A DNA stretch of 55,768 nt from Candidatus Anaerotignum merdipullorum (GCA_019115165.1 DXEB01000040.1:1-55768); one strand, 5' to 3'; shown: positions 17,277 to 26,450, counted from the stretch's first letter. Numbers and translations are program-made. The notes: a model not told the origin generated them from the letters alone.

Positions 17277-18911
17277 TTATGCCGTATATCCGCTGGTGGT
17301 ATCAATGCCAATGGTTGCAGTCCCTTCGTCCCATGTTACGCCAAAATCCACTAGCTTGGCGATATCGCGCAGTTTATAGTAGGTATAATCCCGGATGGTA
17401 TATGCCGTTGCCTGCTGCGCCTCTCCATCCAAAAACAGCTTTGCCGTAGAAGATACTGCTATGGTATCTCCGCTTTGCATTACGTCTGCATTTCCAGTAT
17501 CATTGATCGTATATGGAATTCCTGTCTGCAGATGGATTGCCAGATCCGCTTCCACCCAAACGGTATCAAACTGTTTGGATGTGCCAGTAACCGCCCGTGC
17601 CACATCCCGTAGTTTGAAATAACTATAATCATCAATAATATACGTTTCCAAAGAAACCGTTTTTCCATCTACTTGTAAATTAGTCCGCCCTGCATAGGCA
17701 GTTTTGGCAGACATAGGTTCCTGCGGCTGCTCTGGTTGCGTTACATCGGAAGTCGCGTCTTTCTGCGCATAATACTGCTGTAATGCCGTTGCCACTCCTT
17801 CTCTGTCCTGAAGCAAATCCCGCAAACTAAAGAAGAAACTGCCATCCACCTGGTCATACTTTTCATTGATTTCCATCTCTTTTATGATTTCACCTGCAAC
17901 CGTATCTTTATAGATACCATGTCCAATATATAAATCTACATCTGTACCATCTACCACATTATTCCACCACTGCACCAGCGTTTCATAATCAGCATGCTGG
18001 TTGCCTGTCTCCCAATAGATCTGTGGCACAATGTAATCTACCCAGCCTTCTTCTATCCATTTTTTCGCATCCCCAAATACGGAATAATATCCTTCCGTCC
18101 CACTGGTCTCAGAACCTTCTGCATCGGAGGTATTGTTCTTCCATATTCCCATCGGACTGATCCCAAAAGCGACGGAATCATCGATGCTTTTTATCTTCTG
18201 ATGCACCCTACGAACCAAATCATTCACATCGTCCCTACGCGCATTGGCAGTAGCGCCGTCTCGATTCTCTCCTTCTGGAATCGGATAGTTCGATGGATAA
18301 AAATAATCATCAAAATGAATTGCATCGACATCATAATTTTCCACTACTTCTGCCACAGTATCAATAATATACTGCTTGACTTCTTCTTTCGCCGGATTAT
18401 AGTACATCGCATTGTTATACGTCAAAATCCAATCCGGATGCTGTCTTGCCATATTATCTGCAGAAAGTGCTGCCAAATCTGTCCCGGAGGTTGTAATCCG
18501 GTATGGATTCATCCATGCATGGAATTCCATCCCGCGTTTATGCGCTTCTTCAATCATAAACGCCATTGGGTCATAACCAGGATCCTGCCCTTGTGTTCCT
18601 GTTAACACAGCACTCCATGGATTCAACTCAGATTTATAAAACGCATCTCCCTTCGGTCGAATTTGCACTACTACTGTATTCAATCCCAATGCCTGTGCCT
18701 GATCCAACTTTTCGATAAATTCTGTCTTTTGTGCCTCTGCATCATTCAAAGACGAAGGAAAATCCGCACTATATACCGTAGAAATCCATACTGCACGCAT
18801 CTCTTCGTCCGCTGGTGGGGTTTGGGCATATGCCGACACCATACTCACGCTGCCTATCGTTAACAAGGCGGTCATCAACGCGCCTGCGATTTGTTTCATC
18901 CACTTTTTCAT
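17277..18911 (-). CDS. Secreted family-10-like glycosyl hydrolase (GHL10/DUF187) with C-terminal stalk domain
   Basis: A 544-residue exported protein. Residues 1-30 form a signal peptide (Lys-rich start, hydrophobic core, VSAYAQ cleavage region). Residues about 37-370 are the GHL10 TIM barrel: EMRAVWISTVYSADFP, NTVVVQIRPKGDAFY, EFHAWMNPYRI, AIHFDDYFYP and YIVPQIYWE are characteristic. After a Pro/Gln-rich linker, residues about 415-540 hold two copies of a copper-amine-oxidase-N-like unit (YSYFKLRDVA, YTYYKLRDIA) used for surface attachment or binding. The likely substrate is a cell-surface or plant polysaccharide; family members are often linked to peptidoglycan. AAGGAG precedes the ATG. Confidence 0.87.
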   Translation of the reverse strand: MKKWMKQIAGALMTALLTIGSVSMVSAYAQTPPADEEMRAVWISTVYSADFPSSLNDAEAQKTEFIEKLDQAQALGLNTVVVQIRPKGDAFYKSELNPWSAVLTGTQGQDPGYDPMAFMIEEAHKRGMEFHAWMNPYRITTSGTDLAALSADNMARQHPDWILTYNNAMYYNPAKEEVKQYIIDTVAEVVENYDVDAIHFDDYFYPSNYPIPEGENRDGATANARRDDVNDLVRRVHQKIKSIDDSVAFGISPMGIWKNNTSDAEGSETSGTEGYYSVFGDAKKWIEEGWVDYIVPQIYWETGNQHADYETLVQWWNNVVDGTDVDLYIGHGIYKDTVAGEIIKEMEINEKYDQVDGSFFFSLRDLLQDREGVATALQQYYAQKDATSDVTQPEQPQEPMSAKTAYAGRTNLQVDGKTVSLETYIIDDYSYFKLRDVARAVTGTSKQFDTVWVEADLAIHLQTGIPYTINDTGNADVMQSGDTIAVSSTAKLFLDGEAQQATAYTIRDYTYYKLRDIAKLVDFGVTWDEGTATIGIDTTSGYTA

Positions 18912-18960
18912 GCTCTGCTCCTTTATCCATCTATTTCCATACTATATGAGTGTCGGTTTT

Positions 18961-18969
18961 ATTGTAGCA
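18961..18969 (-). promoter_or_regulatory. Probable extended -10 promoter of the GH10-like gene
   Basis: On the minus strand TG-C-TACAAT is an extended -10 about 50 bases before the start codon. The -35 (TTTTGT, 17 bases upstream) is poor. Confidence 0.4.
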
Positions 18970-19022
18970 CATTTTTCCTGTCCACAAAATTACGATTTTA
19001 TTACAATCCATTGAAAAAAAGA

Positions 19023-19051
19023 TTGCATATTCTTCCTGCTTGTATTAGCAT
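19023..19051 (+). promoter_or_regulatory. Probable promoter of the aroE-aroK fusion gene
   Basis: TTGCAT (19023-19028), 17 bases, then TAGCAT (19046-19051), about 30 bases before the start codon. Confidence 0.55.
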
Positions 19052-19080
19052 AAGAGAAAACACAATAATGAGGTGAAACC

Positions 19081-20358
19081 ATGCGTTATGGACTAATCGG
19101 AGAAAAACTCGGTCATAGTTTTTCTAAAATCATACACGAACAATTGGCGGACTATACCTATGATCTGATACCGCTTACAAAAGAAGAACTCCATGATTTT
19201 ATGACACAAAAGGCATTTTCTGCTTTGAATGTTACCATTCCCTATAAAGAAGCCGTTATGCCTTATCTGGATGAAATAGACGAAAAAGCCGCTAAAATTG
19301 GCGCAGTCAATACCATCGTTAATCGTTCTGGAAAACTTTACGGTTATAATACAGACTATCATGGATTCCGCTATTTGATGCAGCATCACCATATTGATGC
19401 CGCCGGTAAGAAAGTATTGATATTGGGCAAAGGCGGAGCGTGCAAAGCAGTTTCCGCTGTACTGGAGGATATGGGCGCTTCAGAAATCCTTTTAGTATAC
19501 TATAAACATGCAGAAAATACGATTACTTATGCTGACTGTTATGCAAACCATGCAGACGCGCAAATCATTGTCAACACAACACCAGTAGGTATGTATCCAC
19601 AAATCACAGAGTCCCCGATTGATTTATCGCGTTTTTCCTGTTTAGAAGCAGTCGTAGATGTCATTTATAATCCCCTGCGCACAAAACTTGTATTGCATGG
19701 ATTAGAACAAGGCTGTACCAGTATCGGTGGTTTAGAAATGTTGGTTGGACAAGCAAAATACGCAGTAGAAATCTTCCGCGGCATTTCTCTTCAGGAAGAA
19801 ACCATCGAGGAGTTATGCCAAACAATGTTGGAAGAACAACGCAATATTGTATTGATTGGCATGTCTGGCTGCGGCAAAAGTACCATCGGCAAACTAGTTG
19901 CAGATAAATTAGGAAAAACCTTTGTCGATACGGATGTCAAAATCATCGAAAAAATCGGTATGTCCATTGCAGATTACTTCGCTGTATATGGAGAAGCATC
20001 TTTTCGCGAGATAGAGACACAGGTCATCCAAGAACTTGCCGGAGAGCGTGGACTGGTAATTTCCACTGGTGGTGGCGTCGTAAAAGATCCATACAATCTC
20101 TCCTTGCTGAAACTGAATGGACACATCATCTGGATTCACAGAGATCTAGAACTGCTGGAAAGCGGTGAAGGACGTCCGCTTGCCCCTGATGCAGAAGCAA
20201 CCCGGAAATTATATGCAGAACGTCTTCCACTCTATACTGCCGCTGCAGAAAGTATTGCAGAAAATAATGGAACGGAAAAGGACGGTGTGTGCGCAGTACT
20301 AACTGCTTTTCAAAAAATGAACCAATCCGCCACCAAACCGCCGGTTTCCTTTGTTTGA
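19081..20358 (+). CDS. Bifunctional shikimate dehydrogenase / shikimate kinase (AroE-AroK fusion)
   Basis: One 425-residue polypeptide for two steps of chorismate synthesis: 3-dehydroshikimate to shikimate (NADPH), then shikimate 3-phosphate (ATP). Residues 1-245 are AroE: catalytic Lys56 in NVTIPYK, Asp92 in NTDYHG and the nucleotide loop GKGGACKA near 116. Residues about 255-415 are shikimate kinase: Walker A GMSGCGKST (260-268), FREIE with the substrate Arg, STGGGVV, and the lid GEGRPL. The two are usually separate genes, and fusions of this order are known only in some Firmicutes. AATGAGGTGAAACC precedes the ATG. No other aro gene is adjacent. Confidence 0.93.
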   Translation: MRYGLIGEKLGHSFSKIIHEQLADYTYDLIPLTKEELHDFMTQKAFSALNVTIPYKEAVMPYLDEIDEKAAKIGAVNTIVNRSGKLYGYNTDYHGFRYLMQHHHIDAAGKKVLILGKGGACKAVSAVLEDMGASEILLVYYKHAENTITYADCYANHADAQIIVNTTPVGMYPQITESPIDLSRFSCLEAVVDVIYNPLRTKLVLHGLEQGCTSIGGLEMLVGQAKYAVEIFRGISLQEETIEELCQTMLEEQRNIVLIGMSGCGKSTIGKLVADKLGKTFVDTDVKIIEKIGMSIADYFAVYGEASFREIETQVIQELAGERGLVISTGGGVVKDPYNLSLLKLNGHIIWIHRDLELLESGEGRPLAPDAEATRKLYAERLPLYTAAAESIAENNGTEKDGVCAVLTAFQKMNQSATKPPVSFV

Positions 20359-20572
20359 ACAAGAGAAACAAATATCTACGGCATCTAGGAACCATCCGCT
20401 CTGTTACAACAGAATCGGTTAAAATTGGAATATCTGCTCTCTCTTTTTCACGTATTATCGTTATACTTTGTGCAGATCAAATTCTGAGCCATTGAAAAAC
20501 GCAGACAATCTTTGGATTTTTCTGCTTCTGCCCTTGACTTTCTATATCTCTGGATGAATCTTCAACGCAAAA

Positions 20573-20595
20573 GCCCATGACTTTTTGTCATGGGC
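20573..20595. terminator. Terminator between convergent aroE-aroK and XRE genes
   Basis: GCCCATGAC (20573-20581) pairs with GTCATGGGC (20587-20595) around five T. On the minus strand TTTTG follows, ending the XRE gene 16 bases earlier; on the plus strand AAATCTTTTA is a weaker tail. Confidence 0.75.
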
Positions 20596-20610
20596 AAATC
20601 TTTTATATTT

Positions 20611-20820
20611 CTATTTTGATTCTTCAAACACAAATAAGGTTTCAATGGGTGTTTCAACCGCTTTGGAAATATCAATCGCCAATTTCAAAGACGGATTATA
20701 CTTTCCTGCTTCCAAACGCATAATGGTTTCCCGTCGTACCCCCACCATTTTGGCCAATTGTTCCTGTGTCAAACATTTCAACTGACGGTATCGTTTCAAA
20801 TTACAAATGAACTCTGCCAT
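20611..20820 (-). CDS. Small XRE-family transcriptional regulator
   Basis: A 69-residue protein that is essentially one helix-turn-helix domain (LTQEQLAKMVGVRRETIMRLEAGKYNPSL), of the YozG/YgzD-like short type. It follows the DUF3796 gene by four bases in the same direction. Such DUF3796 plus mini-XRE pairs recur in Clostridia and Bacilli, the regulator probably controlling the pair. Start at ATG 20820 with GGAGGAGAAG eight bases upstream. Likely autoregulated through the promoter at 21217-21245. Confidence 0.85.
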   Translation of the reverse strand: MAEFICNLKRYRQLKCLTQEQLAKMVGVRRETIMRLEAGKYNPSLKLAIDISKAVETPIETLFVFEESK

Positions 20821-20824
20821 GCCA

Positions 20825-21175
20825 TCACTTCTCCTCCAGCCAATACAACTTGATGGCATATGCATTCAGCAATCCTGCATAGGCCAATACCGACAGCACA
20901 AAAACCACTTCCATATTTTCCAATATCACACCTAAGCCCCAAATCACAAAAAAAGCCATGATTGACAATTGCCCCACAAATGCCAACGCTGTTTTCCTAT
21001 TTTCCTGATACCGTTCATCTCTACGGTCTCCGGAAATTCTTCCGATAAAGAAAAAACCAAAAAAGGCAAAGAATCCAAGATATGCCAAATCCAGAATATT
21101 ACCAGAAGAAACGTAGCGCATTCCGAAAAATCCAAGAAATCCCAAGCATCCGATCCAGAACTTTTTTTGAAACAT
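20825..21175 (-). CDS. DUF3796-family small membrane protein
   Basis: A 116-residue protein with four hydrophobic segments (WIGCLGFLGFFGMRY; LAYLGFFAFFGFFFIG; TALAFVGQLSIMAFFVIWGL; VFVLSVLAYAGLLNAYAI), the DUF3796 pattern. Function unknown. First gene of a pair with the mini-XRE regulator. The start ATG at 21175 has AAGGAGG six bases upstream, and a consensus promoter lies about 40 bases before it. Confidence 0.8.
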   Translation of the reverse strand: MFQKKFWIGCLGFLGFFGMRYVSSGNILDLAYLGFFAFFGFFFIGRISGDRRDERYQENRKTALAFVGQLSIMAFFVIWGLGVILENMEVVFVLSVLAYAGLLNAYAIKLYWLEEK

Positions 21176-21186
21176 ACTATCCCTCC

Positions 21187-21245
21187 TTAGTGAACTATTT
21201 CTCTCTTTATGAGATAAATATATCACTAATTCACTCCATTGTCAA
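21187..21245 (-). promoter_or_regulatory. Consensus promoter with operator-like repeats for the DUF3796-XRE pair
   Basis: On the minus strand a perfect TTGACA (21240-21245), a 17-base spacer and TATATT (21217-21222). AGTGA-type half sites occur in the spacer (AGTGAATTAGTGA) and inverted near the ribosome site (TTCACTAA), bracketing the -10. This is what an autorepressing XRE protein would need; that link is inference. Confidence 0.75.
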
Positions 21246-21725
21246 CAAAAAAGATACAAATAAATCACTTTTTTAACTGAATTCCTTTGCCAATGACCTC
21301 GTTTTGCTTCCTCTTGGACGCAAATTTTTAAGCTCTCCTTTGTAATAGGTTATGTCCTCAGCAACGACACTGTCTGAACTGACAGATTCAAAATTATTTA
21401 AGAAACAATCGTCTCATTTTGAAAGAATATCTCTGGAACAACAGATTCCCCCATTTCTTCCTCCAAAAATCTATTTCATGTCCATCTTGATCAATCATGA
21501 TTCCATCAAAGATCATTTTCCACTCGAACTCGTTTCTCATCCAATAACATACATGGACAACCCAAAATCAAGAAAGCAAATCTTTCTCCGCCGGTCTATG
21601 GTTGCTCTTCTGATGGCATCAAAGAAACCAAACATAAAAAATTCCCCATAAGCATCCCTTTTCATAAAAGAGATATTCCTATGAGGAATCTGTATCACTG
21701 CCTTTTGTTCGTTCTAATTAGAAGC
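21246..21725. other. Intergenic region, possible broken gene on the minus strand
   Basis: No intact gene with a ribosome site. A plus-strand open frame (21352-21651) has no ribosome site and no recognisable sequence. On the minus strand consecutive short frames (for example 21394-21540, beginning MRNEFEWKMIFDG, and a stop-free frame just downstream) look mildly protein-like. See findings. Confidence 0.3.
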
Positions 21726-22934
21726 TCATTTGGTGCAGCCCATTGCTTTTAACTTCAAAATTTCATCCAGAATCTTATGCGCAACTTCTTCCTTGGTCAA
21801 TAACTCCAACTGAATTTCCTCCTGTTTGGAAATCATCGTAACCACATTGGTATCCGTACCGAATCCGCTTCCTGCAATTTTGAGATTATTGGCAATCACC
21901 AAATCTATGTTTTTCTTATCCAATTTTGCTCTGGAATTCTCCAGCATATTTTGAGTCTCCATAGAAAATCCGCAATAAAACTGCCCTTCTCTTCGGTGTT
22001 CTCCCATATATTTCAAAATATCCTGAGTCCGATCCAATTCGATGCTCATCTCACCGTCTTTTTTCTTCATCTTATCATCTGCAACCGTTTTCGGTTTGTA
22101 ATCTGCCACAGCCGCTGATTTAATAATAATATCCTGATCTAAAAAACGCGCTTTCATTGCTTCAAACATATCCGCTGCACTGACAACCGGAACAACATCC
22201 ACAAACATCGGAGCTTCCAAGGATGTCACACCGCTAACCAAGGTTACCTCTGCACCACGCAACATTGCAGCTTTTGCCAGTTCATATCCCATTTTTCCGG
22301 TAGAATGATTGGTAATATAGCGCACGGGGTCAATGCTTTCCTGCGTCGGTCCTGCAGTGACGATGACTTTCATTCCCCGCAAATCCTTTTCATACGCCAG
22401 TTCCCGCAGCACATATCCTACCAGCACTTCTTCTTTCGGCATTTTTCCGTCTCCAGAGTCTCTGCATGCCAAAAGTCCGCTTTCCGGCTGAATGACCTCA
22501 TATCCGTATCCTTCCAATTTCCGCAGATTATCCTGTACCACCGGATTATGGTACATATTGGTATTCATTGCAGGCGCAATCAGTTTTTTACAAGTACACG
22601 CCAAAATGGTGGTTGTCAGCATATCATCTGCAATTCCATTCGCCAATTTGCCGATCACATCGGCAGACGCCGGTGAAATCAAAACCAAATCTGCTTTTTT
22701 TGCCAATGAAACATGAGCAACATGAAACTGGAAATTACGGTCAAATGTGTCTACCAGACATTTGTTGCCAGTTAGTGTTTCAAACGTGATAGGTGTAATA
22801 AAATGCGTCGCATTTTGTGTCAGAATGACATGCACATCACACTGCAGCTTTACCAGCATACTGGCAACATTCGCCATCTTATACGCCGCAATGCTACCTG
22901 TAACGCCTAATACAACGGTTTTTCCCTTTAACAT
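21726..22934 (-). CDS. coaBC: Bifunctional phosphopantothenoylcysteine decarboxylase / phosphopantothenate-cysteine ligase
   Basis: Two consecutive steps of coenzyme A synthesis. Residues 1-185 are the CoaC flavoprotein: VTGSIAAYK, the PAMNTNMYHNP region, and LACRDSGDGKM, which carries the lid cysteine. Residues about 190-402 are CoaB: VTAGPTQESIDPVRYITNHSTGKMG (CTP site) and KSAAVADYKPK. The length of 402 residues is normal for the Dfp fusion. AAAGGATG precedes the ATG. The only other CoA-precursor gene here is panB, 17 kb away. Monocistronic as far as can be seen. Confidence 0.96.
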   Translation of the reverse strand: MLKGKTVVLGVTGSIAAYKMANVASMLVKLQCDVHVILTQNATHFITPITFETLTGNKCLVDTFDRNFQFHVAHVSLAKKADLVLISPASADVIGKLANGIADDMLTTTILACTCKKLIAPAMNTNMYHNPVVQDNLRKLEGYGYEVIQPESGLLACRDSGDGKMPKEEVLVGYVLRELAYEKDLRGMKVIVTAGPTQESIDPVRYITNHSTGKMGYELAKAAMLRGAEVTLVSGVTSLEAPMFVDVVPVVSAADMFEAMKARFLDQDIIIKSAAVADYKPKTVADDKMKKKDGEMSIELDRTQDILKYMGEHRREGQFYCGFSMETQNMLENSRAKLDKKNIDLVIANNLKIAGSGFGTDTNVVTMISKQEEIQLELLTKEEVAHKILDEILKLKAMGCTK

Positions 22935-23044
22935 ACATCAACATCCTTTTCTTCTGCATTTTGCTGGGTTCAGTTTTCATTTGGTTATGCAAACATTATA
23001 ACAAGACTTTGCGCTTTCGTATAGAGACATTTGGAAATTATTCA

Positions 23045-23851
23045 TTAAAATACAAGATATGTTGTTCCTTCCAACGGAATGACAACCTGTAGTCCAACAC
23101 GATCTGTCATATCTCCCACTACATAAATAGTATACGCTTTTCCGCCTTCTACCGTCACATCCGGATCCTCCAATAGCACTGCCCCACTGAAGTATTCACG
23201 CAGTTTCAAATTATGACTGCCGGGCGCTACAGACATATAACGACTGACTTCTCGATAATTCAAGTCAGAAAGTACCAGACTGTCATCTAAATACACATCC
23301 ATCCGCGGTGCATTGGCGGACAACTGAACAAAACGGATATATGCTGCGTTCTCCTGCAGAAAACGACGATTATCGTTGATCATTTCCAAAGACACATTCG
23401 TGCCCAGACCAGTAACAGCAGCCGTATAGATACGATACCCAATCAGGTTAATGTAGCTGACACTGAGCGGATCTGTTGTTGTACCTGCGCGAAATACTGC
23501 CACTCGATAATATCCCGGAAATGCTTTCAGATATTCCGTAAATTGACGATACAGCAGATTCGATGCTACTTTTCTGCCGTTTACATAAATATCCACACTG
23601 CCTACGGATGGATACGCATTGAAAAAACGGATATAGCTGAACAAGGTAATCCCAGGGATGATTGGAATCACGGTTACATTGATATTGCCGGGAAGTTGAA
23701 TACCTGGATACAGACTCTGCACAGTGTCGTCCACAATTTCCTGTGTCAGACTTTCATTTGGAAGCTGTCGAATTCCTTCCTGTGTCAACGGCAGCGGCAT
23801 AATCATATCTGCGCTGGTTTCTACGCCCTGTAAATTCCAAAAATCAGTCAT
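23045..23851 (-). CDS. DUF4397-domain protein, two tandem domains
   Basis: A 268-residue protein built from two DUF4397 beta-sandwich repeats: the first from SYIRFFNAYPSVGSVDIYVN (about residue 72), the second from AYIRFVQLSANAPRMDVYLD (about 170), each followed by a YR-x-hydrophobic pattern. DUF4397 proteins are usually secreted or envelope proteins, but no signal peptide is visible here, so export is uncertain. Function unknown; in Clostridia such proteins are sometimes spore-associated. I start at the ATG at 23851 rather than the GTG nine bases upstream, because AGGTG spacing fits the ATG. Confidence 0.8.
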   Translation of the reverse strand: MTDFWNLQGVETSADMIMPLPLTQEGIRQLPNESLTQEIVDDTVQSLYPGIQLPGNINVTVIPIIPGITLFSYIRFFNAYPSVGSVDIYVNGRKVASNLLYRQFTEYLKAFPGYYRVAVFRAGTTTDPLSVSYINLIGYRIYTAAVTGLGTNVSLEMINDNRRFLQENAAYIRFVQLSANAPRMDVYLDDSLVLSDLNYREVSRYMSVAPGSHNLKLREYFSGAVLLEDPDVTVEGGKAYTIYVVGDMTDRVGLQVVIPLEGTTYLVF

Positions 23852-24055
23852 ATTTGTCACCTGTCTTTTCTGTTATTCTGCTACTATCCTATGACAAAAT
23901 AGAAAAAATGTGATTCCACGGAACAATAAAAAACAAAACCGCCATTAGAGAAACAGAGCAATCTTACAATGTTTACTTTTTATTAACACAAATGCCACAT
24001 TTTTTGAAAACTTTGATATCGGAATTATAATTTTCCTATCTTCCAGTCTGTTTTT

Positions 24056-24289
24056 TCAGAAAAGATTCCACTTCTCATCCACTTTATCTGATATCTTTCT
24101 ATGAATGATCTGTTTTTCCTGTTCTCCATAATAACCAAATCCACGATTCTTCAGAGGATAATCCTCAAAATCCCTGCCATCTTGCACTGTGCAAACATGT
24201 CCTATCGACAACCAAATCATACAATGTTTTTGTAAATCCATCAGATAAAATATCTGGTCTTTCACAATAGAATAACCCTCTTCTCTCAC
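24056..24289 (-). CDS. Hypothetical small protein, possibly a gene fragment
   Basis: A 77-residue open frame starting with GTG and lacking a convincing ribosome site. The frame is open for a further dozen codons upstream without an ATG, which suggests the 5' end of a longer gene has been lost. The peptide (YPLKNRGFGYYGEQEKQ near the end) is not one I recognise. It lies between the DUF4397 gene and the tRNA gene with no operon partner. Confidence 0.3.
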   Translation of the reverse strand: MREEGYSIVKDQIFYLMDLQKHCMIWLSIGHVCTVQDGRDFEDYPLKNRGFGYYGEQEKQIIHRKISDKVDEKWNLF

Positions 24290-24531
24290 CCATGAAATAA
24301 AAATCTTTACACAACACCTATTTCCTTATGTTTCTTCTCTATGGAGGTATCTTTTCTTTTTTTCGCATTACCTTCTTAAAACCCTTTTATTTTCCATTTG
24401 ACAACCCGACCAGCAAAACAATAGCCAACGTTTCTGATTGATAGCACACCAAAAACTAAGTGGGTAATCATTTATTATGGAAAAGTAAAGCCAATAGAAA
24501 ACAAAAAAATCAAAAATTTGAAAAAAAAGGG

Positions 24532-24560
24532 TTGCATTTTTATTTCTTATATGATATTAT
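24532..24560 (+). promoter_or_regulatory. Promoter of tRNA-Leu
   Basis: TTGCAT (24532-24537), 17 bases, TATTAT (24555-24560), ending 18 bases before the tRNA. Confidence 0.75.
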
Positions 24561-24578
24561 AATCAAGCAGTTTGATTC

Positions 24579-24662
24579 GCGGCTGTGGCGGAACTGGCAG
24601 ACGCACCAGACTCAAAATCTGGCGGTAGCGATACCGTGTGGGTTCGAGTCCCACCAGCCGCA
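24579..24662 (+). tRNA. tRNA-Leu (anticodon CAA)
   Basis: An 84-base class II tRNA. Acceptor GCGGCTG (24579-24585) pairs with CAGCCGC (24655-24661), discriminator A at 24662. Anticodon stem CCAGA/TCTGG encloses CTCAAAA with anticodon CAA at 24613-24615, reading UUG. A long variable arm and the T-loop GGTTCGAGTCC are present. The 3' CCA is not encoded. It stands alone with its own promoter and terminator. Confidence 0.97.
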
Positions 24663-24667
24663 TGAAA

Positions 24668-24697
24668 GAAACCTTGAATTTCCAAGGTTTCTTTTTT
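24668..24697 (+). terminator. Terminator of tRNA-Leu
   Basis: GAAACCTTG (24668-24676) pairs with CAAGGTTTC (24683-24691), followed by six T. Confidence 0.9.
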
Positions 24698-24857
24698 ATT
24701 TCAGTATCACTATTGTACTCTTTCAGGTGTTCCCTCCACAACCTCATGAAACGTTTTCCTCATCATCCGCTTGACCATTCACATTTCTCTCTTTCCAAAA
24801 TAGAAAATCGAAACAATTGATTCCCTCCTCCTGTTTTCATTTATCCCATTACAACAA

Positions 24858-24912
24858 AAACCCAACAGCAGAAAATTCCTTTCGGGATACTTCCACTGTT
24901 GGGTTTCTTTTT
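24858..24912. terminator. Intrinsic terminator of the cyclophilin gene
   Basis: AAACCCAACAG (24858-24868) pairs with CTGTTGGGTTT (24896-24906); T-rich on both sides, so it can act on either strand. It lies just after the cyclophilin stop (minus strand). The 27-base loop is long. Confidence 0.75.
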
Positions 24913-24930
24913 TAAGAACTATATTTTAGA

Positions 24931-25455
24931 TTACAGTTTTTCTGGTTCCGGATATGTTTCGCCAAAGGTATCCACTGTAACCCTTTCCATAATCACATCT
25001 TCTAATGGCTTGTTTGTGTAGATATCAGTTGGTACGTTCGCAATCCGATCTACCACATCCATCCCTTCAATTACTTTACCAAATGCAGCATATTGTCTAT
25101 CCAAATGCGGTTGGTCTGCATGCATAATGAAGAACTGGGAACCCGCACTGTTCGGATGCATTGCCCGAGCCATGGATAACACTCCTACCGTATGCTTCAA
25201 ATCATTCGCAACACCATTATCCGCAAATTCTCCACGTATGGTATATCCAGGACCGCCCACTCCCGTACCTTGCGGACAGCCGCCTTGAATGACAAAATCT
25301 TTGATGACGCGATGAAACGTCAAACCGTCATAAAAATGTTGCTGTACCAAAGAAATAAAATTATTCACCGTATTAGGTGCAACTTTCGGAAATAATTCAG
25401 CCCGAATTACACCTCCATCTTTCATTTGAATCGTTACGATTGGATTTTTTGCCAT
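24931..25455 (-). CDS. Cyclophilin-type peptidyl-prolyl cis-trans isomerase
   Basis: A 174-residue cytosolic protein-folding enzyme with no signal peptide. Cyclophilin hallmarks are all present: [13 protein letters not shown] (catalytic Arg in FHR), [28 protein letters not shown]. Length fits the small bacterial PpiB type. GAGGAG precedes the ATG. Monocistronic. Confidence 0.95.
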   Translation of the reverse strand: MAKNPIVTIQMKDGGVIRAELFPKVAPNTVNNFISLVQQHFYDGLTFHRVIKDFVIQGGCPQGTGVGGPGYTIRGEFADNGVANDLKHTVGVLSMARAMHPNSAGSQFFIMHADQPHLDRQYAAFGKVIEGMDVVDRIANVPTDIYTNKPLEDVIMERVTVDTFGETYPEPEKL

Positions 25456-25601
25456 GTTAAACTCCTCTCTTTCTCTTTTGGCGCTCTTGATACGTTTTTC
25501 TGATTACAAAACACTTTACAATGGAACAATACACGTATGGTTCATTATATCATATTTTTTCTATCTGTGTACAGACTACATTTCAGGCGGATATCCCCCA
25601 T

Positions 25602-26450
25602 TTATTCTGATAACTTGCTTCGATGCATCGTTGGTGTATCCTCTTTGCAGCACAATGTAATGACAACCAATTCCGGTCGATTTCCAATCCGGAATGGAAA
25701 TGTACTGTTTCCCAGTCCACGACTCACTGCCATATCTGTTTCATTCATCGTATACATACCAGCCGTATACGGCGGAAAAAACCCTTGATGTGGCGCAAAC
25801 AAACCGCCAATCCACGGAAGTCGAATTTGTCCACCATGCGCATGTCCGCTGCAAACCAAAGAAATTCCTGCATCTGCATACTCTGCAAACAACTCCGGTC
25901 TGTGACTTAACAGCAGTACAAATTCATCCTCCAGACCTTTATCCAGCATATGCAAAATACTTTTATAATACGGATTCACACTTTTATCCGCCAGCCCCAG
26001 CAACGTAATGGTATCTTCCCCTCTGCGAAGGACGCTTTTTCCGTTATCCAGTATGGTAACACCTTCTGCCGTTAACAATTCCACAAGATCTTCATATCTA
26101 CCAGATTGATGTTCATGATTCCCAGATACATAATAAACCGGCGCGATTTTTACAATGCCACGAATCAAATCCATTGCGGCATCCAAATCCGTTCGATTTC
26201 GATCGATTAAATCTCCTGTGATAACAATTATATCCGGTGCAGCGCATTCTGCTTTATAAACCAGCCGTTCCTGGTTTCTGCCAAACATCTTATTCTGTAA
26301 ATCAGAAAGATGCAAAATTTTATAGCCATGAAATGCCTTTGGCACATGATTACTGCATGTCAACTGTGTAATTGATAAAGCATTATCCTGCCAATACAAA
26401 TATGCACCCATTGCTATAGCGGCGGCAAATAACTTTTTCCCTGTTTTCAA
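25602..26450 (-). CDS. Membrane-anchored metallophosphoesterase (YaeI-like)
   Basis: A 282-residue calcineurin-type phosphoesterase. A short N-terminal hydrophobic segment (LFAAAIAMGAYLYW) probably anchors it in the membrane. Metal-binding motifs follow in order: HLSDLQN (D-x-H-like block), ITGDLIDRN, YVSGNHEHQ, LLLSHRP and SGHAHGGQ. Related proteins include lipid A precursor and UDP-sugar hydrolases, but the substrate is unknown here. The start is a TTG with AGGTGA about six bases upstream; the next ATG would remove the basic N terminus. Confidence 0.88.
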   Translation of the reverse strand: MKTGKKLFAAAIAMGAYLYWQDNALSITQLTCSNHVPKAFHGYKILHLSDLQNKMFGRNQERLVYKAECAAPDIIVITGDLIDRNRTDLDAAMDLIRGIVKIAPVYYVSGNHEHQSGRYEDLVELLTAEGVTILDNGKSVLRRGEDTITLLGLADKSVNPYYKSILHMLDKGLEDEFVLLLSHRPELFAEYADAGISLVCSGHAHGGQIRLPWIGGLFAPHQGFFPPYTAGMYTMNETDMAVSRGLGNSTFPFRIGNRPELVVITLCCKEDTPTMHRSKLSE

